Notes: generated by a model not told the origin, from the letters alone. Shown: positions 43,948-52,020, counted from the first letter of the stretch. The stretch: 64,000 nucleotides of DNA from UBA10329 sp964500205 (GCA_964500205.1 CAZCNS010000002.1:1-64000), one strand, 5' to 3'. Numbers and translations: made by a program.

Positions 43948-44805
43948 ATGAAAGGAAAAAGAGTACTCATAACAGGCGGAAACGCTGGAATAGGCAAGGC
44001 AACGGCTATCGCGCTGGCCGGGAAAGGAGCCGAGGTCATCATCACCGCCCGCTCAGAGAGTAAGGCCAGTGAGGCAGTGGCCGCAATCAGGAAAGCATCG
44101 GGCTCTGAGAGCGTGACCTCCCTCCTGCTTGACCTCAGCTCGCAGCACGCGGTGCGGAATTTCGTTCAGCAATTCAAAACAAAGTACGACCGACTGGACG
44201 TGCTGATCAACAACGCAGGCTGCTACTTCAGCGAACTGCTGCTGAATGATGACGGACTTGAGATGCAGTTCGCCACCAACCACCTCGGCCATTTCCTGCT
44301 CACCAACTTGCTTATGAATGAGCTGAAGGCCGCTGGCAGTGCCCGCATCATCAACCTCGCGTCCATCGCCCACAAGTTCACCCGCGAACTCGACCTCGAT
44401 GACATCAATTTTGAAAAGAAGAAGTATGATGGCTGGCAGAGCTACAGCCGCTCGAAGTTCTGCAGCATCCTTTTCACCCGCGAATTGGCACAGAGACTGG
44501 AGGGCACAGGCATCACAGTGAATGCGGTGCATCCTGGTGGGGTACGCACCGAGATCGCAGAGAAGAACGCCAACTGGTACACCAAATTGGGCTGGATAAT
44601 GATGAAACCGTTCTTCATCACCGTTGAACAGGGCGCGGCCACCTCCATACACCTCGCAGCAAGTGACGAAGGCGGCCAGAAGACCGGTCATTACTGGGTC
44701 AAGAGCAAACCGCATCACAGCAACCGACCATCGCAGGACATGGGCCTTGCCAAGAAACTTTGGGAGAAGAGCGAAGAGCTGGTGGGACAGAGGTTTGAAT
44801 TTTGA
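43948..44805 (+). CDS. Short-chain dehydrogenase/reductase, retinol-dehydrogenase-like
   Basis: 285 aa. Rossmann motif TGGNAGIG (9-16), NNAG near residue 91, catalytic Ser in NLASIAH and the YxxxK pair in YSRSK. Substrate-side features (LEMQFATNHLGHFLLTNLL, GWQSYSRSKFCSILFTREL, VHPGGVRTEI) resemble RDH/WWOX-type SDRs. Cytoplasmic NAD(P)-dependent oxidoreductase of unknown substrate. No operon partner is obvious. Confidence 0.92.
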   Translation: MKGKRVLITGGNAGIGKATAIALAGKGAEVIITARSESKASEAVAAIRKASGSESVTSLLLDLSSQHAVRNFVQQFKTKYDRLDVLINNAGCYFSELLLNDDGLEMQFATNHLGHFLLTNLLMNELKAAGSARIINLASIAHKFTRELDLDDINFEKKKYDGWQSYSRSKFCSILFTRELAQRLEGTGITVNAVHPGGVRTEIAEKNANWYTKLGWIMMKPFFITVEQGAATSIHLAASDEGGQKTGHYWVKSKPHHSNRPSQDMGLAKKLWEKSEELVGQRFEF

Positions 44806-44832
44806 GCGAAGTGAAATCCCGCAACTGCGGGG

Positions 44833-44964
44833 CTGATTGTTGATTGATGATTGTTGATTCTGTGGGCATCGTCAGGAGCTGGGTTGGAACACCGTTCAGG
44901 TTGTTCCCCCTCGTCCCCTGTCCCTCGCCCCTCGTCCCTTTCTCAGTATCACTCGTCCCCTTTC
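44833..44964. repeat. Two low-complexity stretches between the SDR and GDPD genes
   Basis: A TGATTGTTGATT-type stretch (44833-44859) and a CCCTCGTCCC-type stretch (about 44908-44964). Both styles occur as dispersed simple repeats in Bacteroidota intergenic DNA. They keep one frame open upstream of the GDPD start, which makes the gene look longer than it is. Confidence 0.6.
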
Positions 44965-44978
44965 TACTCCTCTTCACC

Positions 44979-45740
44979 ATGACCACCACCGCACAGATCA
45001 TCACCGGTCATCGCGGGGCGGCTGGACTTGCGCCAGAGAACACGCTTGTGTCGGTGCAAAAGGCATTAGAGCTGGGCGTTGACCGCGTGGAGGTGGACGT
45101 GCAGCAGACGAAGGATGGTGTAATCATCTGCCTGCATGACCGCACCCTCGACCGAACCACCGACACGCATGGCAAGGTGCGCGATGCAACCTGGGCGCAG
45201 CTTACGGAAGTGAAGGCCAACGTAGGTTTCGAGAAAAAATTCTCAACTGAGAGCATCCCTACTTTAGAGGAAATCATCAAGGAGGTAAATGGCCGCTGCG
45301 AGCTGGTAATCGAGATCAAGGACGGCAACAGCTACTACCCCGGCATTGAGGACAAGGTGGCCGCACTCATCGCCAAATATGACGCTTGGAAATGGGCACC
45401 AGTCCATTCCTTCAATGATGATGCACTGTTCCATCTCAACGAAAAGCATCCGAAAGTCCGTTTACAAAAGCTCTTCGTTGCAAAACTGCCTTGGTTGCCG
45501 GTAATGCTCGACTTCGGGCTTCATTTGGGCAAATTGGAGGACTACCCTTTCGTAGAGGCGTTCTCAATGCACCATAGCTTCGTAGCGCAAGACATCATCG
45601 ACAAGTCGCACGGCATGGGCAAGCAGATACATGTCTGGACCGTGAACGACCCCGATGAGGCTGCCGAGTTGCTGAAAGCAGGCGTGGATGGCATCATCAG
45701 CGACCGTCCCGACCTCATGATTTCACTCAAGAAGAAATGA
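44979..45740 (+). CDS. Glycerophosphodiester phosphodiesterase
   Basis: 253 aa from ATG 44979, the usual size for cytoplasmic GDPDs. Motifs: ITGHRGAAGLAPENTL (catalytic His, Arg and Glu), VEVDVQQTKDGVIICLHDRTLDRTT, LVIEIKDG, and VWTVNDPDEAAELLKAGVDGIISDRPDL. It hydrolyses glycerophosphodiesters to glycerol-3-phosphate and an alcohol. The 45-codon in-frame extension upstream is made of low-complexity DNA and is rejected. The stop overlaps the next start (ATGA). Confidence 0.93.
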   Translation: MTTTAQIITGHRGAAGLAPENTLVSVQKALELGVDRVEVDVQQTKDGVIICLHDRTLDRTTDTHGKVRDATWAQLTEVKANVGFEKKFSTESIPTLEEIIKEVNGRCELVIEIKDGNSYYPGIEDKVAALIAKYDAWKWAPVHSFNDDALFHLNEKHPKVRLQKLFVAKLPWLPVMLDFGLHLGKLEDYPFVEAFSMHHSFVAQDIIDKSHGMGKQIHVWTVNDPDEAAELLKAGVDGIISDRPDLMISLKKK

Positions 45741-46579
45741 GCACAGACAAACTCAAGCCACTGTTTCTCTCAATATTCATCGTACTTAGCGTGGGTGTGA
45801 TGGTAGGTTCAGCCCTCACCCTTTCTTTGGGAGGCGACCTGGGCCTATGGGCTGGGACTTTCGCGGCATCTGCTCAAGTGGTGGCCTACTTCGCCTGGCT
45901 CTTCATCGCCAAGGTGCCGCGCACGAGTCCAGGACTGATGGGATTCACGGTGGGCATCTTCGTGGCAACTATGTACTCGGTATTCAAAAGTTACGACCAG
46001 CAATTGGCCTCTGTGGCACCGATGTTGGCCTTCATCGTCATGCTCGGCTGGATGGCGTATGTGATCTGGTACTCCGAACTGGGCGACCGTACTGGTGAGC
46101 GCATCAAGGTCGGGAAGAAGCTGCCCACCATTAGACTTACCGACCTCGATGGAAAGACTGTGAGCTCGGAGGAATGGTCAGGTCAGAAAAGGCTTGTGAT
46201 CTTCTACCGAGGCAACTGGTGCCCCATCTGCACTGCACAGATCGGTGAGCTGCGCAAGTTCAAAGCACAGTTCGATGAACTCGGTGTGCGCATCACGCTC
46301 ATAAGTCCCCAGCCAGAGCACAAAAGCAGGGAACTCGCAAAGCGCGAAGGCATGGACTATGACTTCCTGACCGACTCAGATAACTCAGCTGCTCGGACAC
46401 TTGGCATCGTGCATGAAAGTGGGCTTCCGATCGGACTGCATGCATTCGGCTACGATAGTGACATGCCCAAACCGACCACATTTGTCTTAGATGAGAAGGG
46501 TAAAGTGGTCTATGCCGACCTGCCTACGAACTATCGATTGAGACCCCTGCCAAAGGACATCATCCTTTCCATTTCATAA
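45737..46579 (+). CDS. Membrane protein with C-terminal AhpC/TSA (peroxiredoxin/TlpA-like) domain
   Basis: 280 aa. Residues ~8-115 hold four hydrophobic segments (LFLSIFIVLSVGVMVGSALTL, FAASAQVVAYFAWLFIA, LMGFTVGIFVATMY, MLAFIVMLGWMAYVIW). From ~130 is a thioredoxin-fold peroxiredoxin domain with FYRGNWCPICTAQIGEL (CPIC) and PKPTTFVLDEKGKVVYADLPTNYR near the end. Likely thiol peroxidase or redox partner at the inner membrane. Coupled to the GDPD gene by a 4-bp overlap. A duplicated terminator of the downstream acyl-CoA dehydrogenase gene abuts its stop. Confidence 0.85.
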   Translation: MSTDKLKPLFLSIFIVLSVGVMVGSALTLSLGGDLGLWAGTFAASAQVVAYFAWLFIAKVPRTSPGLMGFTVGIFVATMYSVFKSYDQQLASVAPMLAFIVMLGWMAYVIWYSELGDRTGERIKVGKKLPTIRLTDLDGKTVSSEEWSGQKRLVIFYRGNWCPICTAQIGELRKFKAQFDELGVRITLISPQPEHKSRELAKREGMDYDFLTDSDNSAARTLGIVHESGLPIGLHAFGYDSDMPKPTTFVLDEKGKVVYADLPTNYRLRPLPKDIILSIS

Positions 46580-46619
46580 AAAAACGGGCGCACCTTTCGG
46601 CACGCCCGCTCCTGTTTCA
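46578..46619 (-). terminator. Left copy of a duplicated terminator
   Basis: The hairpin CGGGCGTGCC-GAAA-GGTGCGCCCG followed by T residues (minus strand) matches 47559-47602 almost base for base. Here it touches the peroxiredoxin-gene stop and no longer ends any intact minus-strand gene. It can serve the plus-strand gene only weakly, as the T run is on the minus strand. Confidence 0.8.
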
Positions 46620-46735
46620 TACCGTTTCGGAATTCGTAATAGTCCAATTTCATTGGCCTAAACGACTTCTCGAACGGCATAAACCACTTCTAACCACAAA
46701 AAGTCCGTTGGACTATTTTGTGCTAAGAATTGGTA
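46620..46735. mobile_element. MITE-like element E1 (116 bp)
   Basis: The element begins TACCGTTT, ends ATTGGTA and is flanked by TCA on both sides (46617-46619 and 46736-46738). Its interior holds an inverted repeat AATAGTCCAA (46638-46647) / TTGGACTATT (46708-46717). Comparison with the undisturbed right-hand copy of the duplication shows no counterpart of this element, so it is an insertion. It shares both ends and an internal AACGGCAT with E2 at 47332-47434. It has no coding capacity. Confidence 0.75.
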
Positions 46736-46738
46736 TCA

Positions 46739-46856
46739 CTCAGCAAGGGAATCAGCCCATGATCTGGGGCAGCTTCATGGCCACGCTCATGTCACCGTTC
46801 ACCTTGATCTTGCCACTCATGAAGGCGGTCATGGGGTTGAGGCTGCCGTCCAGCAT
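46739..46856 (-). pseudogene. Duplicated 3' end of the acyl-CoA dehydrogenase-SCP2 gene
   Basis: 46743-46856 matches 47607-47720 with 2 mismatches in 114 bp. It carries the last ~35 codons and the stop of the fused SCP2 domain (MSGKIKVNGDMSVAMKLP) but no upstream part. It marks the left border of the toxin-antitoxin cassette. Confidence 0.9.
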
Positions 46857-46898
46857 GGCCGTTTCCCTGCCATCTGCGCCCTACATTCCCAGCATGTT

Positions 46899-46906
46899 TA
46901 ACTTTG
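46899..46906 (+). promoter_or_regulatory. -7 box of the toxin-antitoxin operon
   Basis: TAACTTTG matches the consensus exactly and ends 4 nt before the antitoxin ATG at 46911, suggesting a leaderless operon mRNA. Confidence 0.6.
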
Positions 46907-46910
46907 TGCC

Positions 46911-47138
46911 ATGGCAGTGGAGATACACATCAGCCCCAAGCACCTTACAGCGGAGTTCCTGACCACGCTTCGTAGCGTATTCAAGGGCAAATATGAGGTA
47001 CGCGTACTGGTGGACGGTGAGCAGGACGAGACGGAATACCTGATGTCCTCCGAGGCGAACAATGCCGAACTCATCGCAAGAATGGCAGATGCCCGGGAAG
47101 GCAAGAACCTTGTCAAAGTGGACATTGACATGCTCTGA
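46911..47138 (+). CDS. Antitoxin of a YoeB-like toxin-antitoxin module
   Basis: 75 aa. An N-terminal beta/helix part (MAVEIHISPKHLTAEFLTTL) and an acidic C-terminus (EYLMSSEANNAELIARMADAREGKNLVKVDIDML) of the kind that wraps around YoeB/RelE toxins. Its stop lies 5 bp before the toxin ATG. The family name is not certain (DUF2683-like by impression). As the toxin gene is interrupted, this antitoxin may be a leftover. Confidence 0.7.
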   Translation: MAVEIHISPKHLTAEFLTTLRSVFKGKYEVRVLVDGEQDETEYLMSSEANNAELIARMADAREGKNLVKVDIDML

Positions 47139-47143
47139 GAGTG

Positions 47144-47510
47144 ATGCGTGAGGTCGTTTTCCATCAAAGGGCATTGGATGACATTGCTTTCTGGAAAAAG
47201 ACCAGCCCACCCTCGGTCGAGAGAATCAAAAAACTGCTCAAGGCCATTCAAGAGAACCCCTTCAGTGGCATCGGGAAGCCTGAGCCGCTGCGGCACGATT
47301 ACAGCGGCCATTGGAGCCGAAGGATCACTCATACCGTTTGTGATTTACAATGTCGCATGAAATGCTCCTTGAAATCTACAACGGCATGATACCGAGAGGA
47401 AATGCCTTTGCGGCATTCAAGTGTTCATTTGGTATCAGGAGCACAGATTGGTCTATCGCGTCACGGATGAGGCCATCATAGTCATCTCGTGCAGGTTCCA
47501 TTACGGTTGA
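47144..47510 (+). pseudogene. YoeB-like toxin gene interrupted by a 103-bp insertion
   Basis: The 5' part reads VFHQRALDDIAFWKKTSPPS ... GIGKPEPLRHDYSGHWSRRIT, typical of YoeB ribosome-dependent mRNA interferases. At 47332 the frame enters foreign sequence and stops at 47389. The missing end resumes at 47438 as EHRLVYRVTDEAIIVISC and RFHYG, stop 47508-47510. Joining ...ATCACTCA (ends 47331) to GGAGCAC (47438) restores the full frame, RRITQEHRLVYRV. The interruption separates the first part from the C-terminal His-Tyr that YoeB needs for catalysis, so the toxin is inactive as it stands. Confidence 0.9.
47332..47434. mobile_element. MITE-like element E2 (103 bp) inside the toxin gene
   Basis: The element begins TACCGTTT, ends TTTGGTA and is flanked by TCA on both sides (47329-47331 and 47435-47437), which reads as a 3-bp target duplication because deleting the element plus one TCA restores the toxin frame. 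It contains AACGGCAT (47380-47387), shared with E1, and a small AATGCC/GGCATT hairpin. No ORF. Confidence 0.8.
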
Positions 47511-47558
47511 GGCGAGTATCCGCCCCTGCGATTGTGATTCACTCACGCTCAATATCTT

Positions 47559-47602
47559 AAAAAAAAATGGGCGCACCTTTCGGCACGCCCGTTCCTGTTT
47601 CA
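47559..47602 (-). terminator. Terminator of the acyl-CoA dehydrogenase gene (right copy)
   Basis: The same hairpin as 46578-46619, now in its proper place 14-30 nt after the stop of the minus-strand gene (47616), followed on that strand by nine T residues. Confidence 0.85.
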
Positions 47603-47615
47603 TGTGGCAAGGGAA

Positions 47616-49160
47616 TCAGCCCATGATCTGTGGCAGCTTCATGGCCACGCTCATGTCACCGTTCACCTTGATCTTGCCACTCATGAAGGCGGTCATGGGG
47701 TTAAGGCTGCCGTCCAGCATTGCTGCCAGATCCTCGGCTGCAACATCAACGGTGCAATCAGCCTCGGCACTGTCGTTAGCAGTAACCACATTGCTGTCGC
47801 CCTTGCCGTTGAGCAGGATGTTCTGCTCCCCGAAGTTGAACTTGAGGCTGTTGCCCAGCACCTTGGCACTGGCTGCTTTCTCCTCGATGGATTTCAAAAC
47901 GCTTTCAAAACTCATGGGTGTTGTTGTTTTTGTTGATGATGGATTGGATGATGAATTTGCTGTTGAAGTAGCTTCCACAGGCTTGGGCTTGGATGATGTG
48001 CCGCCCGAACCTGCGCGCTTGTAGTTGGTGTCGTCAATGATCATTTTGGCGAGGATCTCGCGCATGATCTCGCTCGTTCCGCCCCCGATGGTGCCCACGC
48101 GGCAGTCGCGGTAGGCGCGGGCCATCTTGTACTCCTCCATGAAACCGTAGCCCCCGAAGAACTGGAGGCACTCGGTCATCACCTTATTGGCGAGTTCGCT
48201 GGCAAGGAGTTTGGCCATGCTGCATTCCTTCACGGCATACTCGCCCGCAGCGTGGACTCGGCAGCAGTGATAGACGAACTGCTTGGTGCATTCGATCTCT
48301 GATGCCAGTTGAGCAACGCGATGACGCAGCACCTGGAACTTGTTCAAAGGACGACCGAATGCCTCCCGCTCACTGAGATACTGCAATGAGTACTGCAGAG
48401 CCCATTCACAGGAAGCGTAGCCTGCAATGGCACCCGCCAACCGCTCCAACTGCAGGCCGCCCATCAGGTAGTAGAAGCCCTGCCCCTCCTCACCGATGAG
48501 GTTATCCACGGGGACTTTCACATTGTCGAACGCCAGCTCTGCGGTGTCGGACGCATGCCAACCGAGCTTCTTGAGCTTGGTGCGCGACACACCGGGCGAG
48601 TCGAGGTCCATCACGATGAGGCTCACGCCCGCTGCTCCGAGTTCAGGTTGCGTCTTACATACAAGAATGAGTACATCGCCATAAACCCCATTGGTGATGA
48701 AGGTCTTGCTGCCGTTGATGATGTAGTGATCGCCCTCGCGGATGGCCGTGGTGCGGATGTTCGCCACATCGCTGCCCGCATTCGGCTCGCTGATGCCGAT
48801 GCTGAAGATCCATTCGCCAGAGATGGCCTTGGTCAGGTATTTCTCCTTGAGAAACTCTGATCCGTGCTTCGCGATGTAGGGTGATGACATGAACTGCTGC
48901 ACGGCCGGCAGGATCATGAACCCACCCGACTCGCACTTCGATATCTCCTCCATGAAAATGACCGAGTAGAGAAAATCTGCATCCATGCCGCCATACTGCT
49001 CCGGGTAGTTGAGGCCGAAGTAGCCCATCTCCCCGAACTTGGGCCACAGATCCTTAGGCATGCGCTGCTCCTCTTCCCACTGGTCGATGTTGGGCATCAC
49101 CTCTTTGTCGAGAAAGTCTCGTAGACCCTTGCGGAAAATGTGGTGCTCTTCTGAAAACAT
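47616..49160 (-). CDS. Acyl-CoA dehydrogenase fused to an SCP2 sterol-carrier domain
   Basis: 514 aa. Residues 1 to ~385 are a complete acyl-CoA dehydrogenase: FSIGISEPNAGSDVANI (FAD/substrate), GSKTFITNG, AFGRPLNKFQVLRHRVA, and the C-terminal GGYGFMEEYKMARAYRDCRVGTIGGGTSEI with the catalytic Glu region. A Ser/Thr/Pro linker (~390-412) leads to an SCP2 domain (~415-514: VLKSIEEKAASAKVLGNSLKFNF, DCTVDVAAEDLAAMLDG, MSGKIKVNGDMS). Role: alpha,beta-dehydrogenation of acyl-CoA, with SCP2 likely holding the lipid substrate. Its last 114 bp and its terminator are duplicated to the left of the toxin-antitoxin cassette. Confidence 0.94.
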   Translation of the reverse strand: MFSEEHHIFRKGLRDFLDKEVMPNIDQWEEEQRMPKDLWPKFGEMGYFGLNYPEQYGGMDADFLYSVIFMEEISKCESGGFMILPAVQQFMSSPYIAKHGSEFLKEKYLTKAISGEWIFSIGISEPNAGSDVANIRTTAIREGDHYIINGSKTFITNGVYGDVLILVCKTQPELGAAGVSLIVMDLDSPGVSRTKLKKLGWHASDTAELAFDNVKVPVDNLIGEEGQGFYYLMGGLQLERLAGAIAGYASCEWALQYSLQYLSEREAFGRPLNKFQVLRHRVAQLASEIECTKQFVYHCCRVHAAGEYAVKECSMAKLLASELANKVMTECLQFFGGYGFMEEYKMARAYRDCRVGTIGGGTSEIMREILAKMIIDDTNYKRAGSGGTSSKPKPVEATSTANSSSNPSSTKTTTPMSFESVLKSIEEKAASAKVLGNSLKFNFGEQNILLNGKGDSNVVTANDSAEADCTVDVAAEDLAAMLDGSLNPMTAFMSGKIKVNGDMSVAMKLPQIMG

Positions 49161-49285
49161 CCTGAATGGCGTTTGAATTTGAAGTGATTCAAAAAGTATT
49201 TGCCCGGCAAAAATAGTACAAGCGTACTAATTCACGCAAGGAAGTAACCGGCTCAAAAAGGAAATTGTCGGCCAGGCCCGGGAAG

Positions 49286-51295
49286 TCACTTACCTTGGAT
49301 GACGAACTCCGTACGCCTGTTCTTGGCGCGGCCCTCTGCGGTGCCGTTGTCAGCAATGGACTTGGTGGAGCCAAAGCCCTTGTGAGAGAGCCGCGATGCC
49401 GCCACTCCCTGAGACACCAGATGGTCACGAACGGCCTTTGCGCGGTCCTCGGACAACTTGAGGTTGAGCGCATCGGTGCCATCACTGTCGGTGTGACCGT
49501 GGATGGCGACCTTCAATTTCGGGTTGTCCTTGAGATAGACCGCAAAGGCATCGAGGATGTTCTTGGCGGCCCTGTTCAGCTCAAAGCTCTCGAAGGCGAA
49601 GTTGATGTCGTGAAGGCGGTATGCCTCACCCGCTTTAAGATCTTTCACCTGAATGTCCTCCTTCACCACCCCGCCCAGCTCTGGGTCGTCCTTGCTGAAA
49701 TAGCGCGAGGTGAAGGCAGCGTTGTCCTTCTTCACGGTGAGCATCACATCAGCATCGAGGTTCATCACCGCGACATAACCTCCAGTGATGCTGTCTACCT
49801 CCACCTCGCTCACCTCCTTGGTGCGCATGTTGGTGAGCTGCACGGTGCCCGAAGTGACGCGGCCGTTCTTCTCGTCCTTCAATTTCCCCTTTACAAAAAG
49901 CACCCGCTCCGGCCGGGCCTCCTTGTACAGCTCGAAACTGAACAGGTCCCATCCCCCTACACCGTCCTCGCGCTGGTTGCTGCTAAAATAGGCGGTCTTG
50001 CCATCCACGCTCACGAAGAAGCCCACGTCATCATTCTCACTGTTGATGGGATAGCCGATATTCATCGGCTTCATCCAATTGCCGAGGCTGTCCTGCCGCG
50101 TGTAGTAAATGTCGAAGCCGCCCACCCCGTTGTGTCCGTCCGAGCTGAAATAGAGCGTGTGGCTATCCTCGTGGATGAAGGGCGACTTTTCGTTTCCTTT
50201 CGTGTTGATGGTGGTGCCGAGGTTCTTGGCTGGCCCCCACGTGCCGTCCTCCCCGAGGTGGGAGACGTAAAGGTCCATGTTGTCGATGTCACCTATCTCA
50301 TCCTCGCGTATGCTGACGAAATAGAGCGTCTTCCCATCAGGCGTCACGGTTGGCTGGCCCTCGAAAGCGTCCTTCTTATTCACCCCTTCACCGAGGTTAA
50401 CGGGGTCGCCCCATCCCGCAGGATGCCAATCGCTGTAGTAGATATCGCAGTTCTTGTAGCCCGTGGCGAGATCCTCGCAGATGGTGAGAAACATCCGCTT
50501 GTTGTCAATGGTCATGCTGGCGCTGCCCAGGTTCTCGGTCACGTTGAAAGGGCGCGGCATCGCAGTGCCCGCATCGAAAGTGCCATCGCGCTGAAGACGG
50601 CTGATGGTAAACTCCTCGATCTCGCGCGGGGTAAGGTCGTTCTTCCTCCGCACCTGATGCCTGCGGATGTAGAGGGCATTCTCCCCATCGGGGGAGAGGA
50701 TGGCCAGATAGTCGTTGTCGCGGCTCGAAATGCCAGGCACCACCTTGGGGTCAAATGGCTTAGGATTGCCGAAGAGCGAGTCGAAGTAGGCACACTGCGG
50801 CAGCATGGCCTCCACCTTCTCGTACTTCTCGGTGTAATCCTTGGGGTACATGCGCGGGTCGGGCATCTCCAGCGCGAGGAATCTCTTGAAACTCTCCTCG
50901 GCCTCCTTGAACTTCCTGCGGTCGAAGTCGATCATCCCCATGTAATAGAAGGTGTAGGGATGATACTCGGGACACTGATCGGCCACGGTCTTCATCGGCC
51001 CGTAGCCAAAGGCCATGCCCTTGCCCATCGGGTTGCGCTCGGCCTGTTTCAATTGCTCGGCATATTTCCCGAACAGAGCACCCGGATGCTCTGACTCCTC
51101 GTTCAGGATCTGGTCGTAAAGTTCCTTCCGCACAGAGGGTTTCTTCTCATCCACGGCCTGTTGCCAGAGCTTCTGCACCTTCTTGCTGCCGGGCATCTCA
51201 CAGCCTTCGGGGTTCTGGGCGGTGGCGGTCAGGCCCAGCAGGAATGATGCTGAAAGTAGGAAATGGAAAATGGAAAATGGAAAAAGGTGGGGCAT
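49286..51295 (-). CDS. OmpA-family lipid/peptidoglycan-linked protein with PD40 repeats
   Basis: 669 aa from ATG 51295. Signal peptide MPHLFPFSIFHFLLSASFLLGLTATAQ, a helical TPR-like region (~30-150), WD40-like PD40 beta-propeller repeats (~170-440: AILSPDGENALYI, DGKTLYFVSIRED, HTLYFSSDGHNGVGGFDIYYT, KTAYFSSNQREDGVGGWDLFSF), a carboxypeptidase-like linker (~450-530), and a C-terminal OmpA domain (~550-669: LKVAIHGHTDSDGTDALNLKLSEDRAKAVRDHL). This architecture is common in Bacteroidota (PorE/Pal-like envelope proteins, some of them part of T9SS). An extension to 51328 is possible but less likely. Confidence 0.9.
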   Translation of the reverse strand: MPHLFPFSIFHFLLSASFLLGLTATAQNPEGCEMPGSKKVQKLWQQAVDEKKPSVRKELYDQILNEESEHPGALFGKYAEQLKQAERNPMGKGMAFGYGPMKTVADQCPEYHPYTFYYMGMIDFDRRKFKEAEESFKRFLALEMPDPRMYPKDYTEKYEKVEAMLPQCAYFDSLFGNPKPFDPKVVPGISSRDNDYLAILSPDGENALYIRRHQVRRKNDLTPREIEEFTISRLQRDGTFDAGTAMPRPFNVTENLGSASMTIDNKRMFLTICEDLATGYKNCDIYYSDWHPAGWGDPVNLGEGVNKKDAFEGQPTVTPDGKTLYFVSIREDEIGDIDNMDLYVSHLGEDGTWGPAKNLGTTINTKGNEKSPFIHEDSHTLYFSSDGHNGVGGFDIYYTRQDSLGNWMKPMNIGYPINSENDDVGFFVSVDGKTAYFSSNQREDGVGGWDLFSFELYKEARPERVLFVKGKLKDEKNGRVTSGTVQLTNMRTKEVSEVEVDSITGGYVAVMNLDADVMLTVKKDNAAFTSRYFSKDDPELGGVVKEDIQVKDLKAGEAYRLHDINFAFESFELNRAAKNILDAFAVYLKDNPKLKVAIHGHTDSDGTDALNLKLSEDRAKAVRDHLVSQGVAASRLSHKGFGSTKSIADNGTAEGRAKNRRTEFVIQGK

Positions 51296-51340
51296 AGAGT
51301 GTGTGACGCTAGTAGATCGCGAAAACAACGGGAAACTTGT

Positions 51341-51769
51341 TCAGACCTTATGGCCGATGCTAAGGAGAAACTCGTCAGGAGTCAGCACGGGAAGTACAGA
51401 TTTCTTGAAATGTTGTGAATCCCTTGTGATGATGATCTGGCAGTCTGCACATACAGCACTATGGTAATGAACCGCATCCTCGAAATCAGTAAAGTTGCTC
51501 TGAAGTGCCTTGCCGATTACTGCGTCATCCACATTCGCCACCTGCGATATCAGCTTGAAAAGTCTCAATTTGTGGATGACAGACTCTCGTCTCATGTACT
51601 TCGACAGCACGTATTCGCAGGTCGTATAGGTTATCGAGGAGGCAACAATCGTCACCTTCCGGGAATCCGCCAATGTGGATATCAGCGCAGCCGAACGATA
51701 AAACGGATCCCGAACGCCCAGCAGGTCAATCACCACGTTGGTGTCGAGAAAAAGCCGCATGACGTTCAA
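51341..51769 (-). CDS. PIN-domain ribonuclease toxin (VapC-like)
   Basis: 142 aa. The acidic PIN active site is visible: Asp9 (LFLDTNVVIDLL), Glu52 (TTCEYVL), Asp95/Asp98 (FTDFEDAVHY) and Asp117 (ITRDSQHF). PIN toxins cleave RNA in a Mg2+-dependent way. It overlaps the antitoxin gene by 4 bp (antitoxin first). A start at Met4 is possible. It appears intact, unlike the YoeB-like module 4 kb away. Confidence 0.9.
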   Translation of the reverse strand: MNVMRLFLDTNVVIDLLGVRDPFYRSAALISTLADSRKVTIVASSITYTTCEYVLSKYMRRESVIHKLRLFKLISQVANVDDAVIGKALQSNFTDFEDAVHYHSAVCADCQIIITRDSQHFKKSVLPVLTPDEFLLSIGHKV

Positions 51770-52020
51770 CGATGTTTTTGATCGGCCCTTTCCCTCATCA
51801 AGCCTTTGACATCGAGATTGACAGGGACATGCTCACCCGTTTCCATGCTTCTAACGAAGGGCGATATCTCCAATTCGTCCTTGACTTCATTGTCTGAACC
51901 CGCAAGTATCATTAGATAAGAGGTCACCATCTCGGAAAGCGACCTCCTCTGAGATTTGGCGCACTGCTTGGCTTTTTCAAGCACAGACGAATCCAACTTT
52001 ATTTCAATGCTTGCATCCAT
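51766..52020 (-). CDS. Antitoxin of the PIN toxin (DUF6364-like, ribbon-helix-helix)
   Basis: 84 aa. The N-terminus (MDASIEIKLDSSVLEKAKQCAKSQRRSLSEMVTSYLMIL) has the beta-strand plus two helices of RHH DNA-binding antitoxins, and the C-terminal tail (ETGEHVPVNLDVKGLMRERADQK) is the likely toxin-binding part. It ends inside the start of the PIN gene. It probably represses its own operon. Confidence 0.85.
   Translation of the reverse strand: MDASIEIKLDSSVLEKAKQCAKSQRRSLSEMVTSYLMILAGSDNEVKDELEISPFVRSMETGEHVPVNLDVKGLMRERADQKHR

Noticed and set aside
44844..44978. 45-codon N-terminal extension of the GDPD
   Set aside because: It is made of low-complexity intergenic DNA; the GDPD fold begins right after the ATG at 44979.
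49265..51094. 609-codon plus-strand frame
   Set aside because: Antisense to the clearly recognisable OmpA/PD40 gene.
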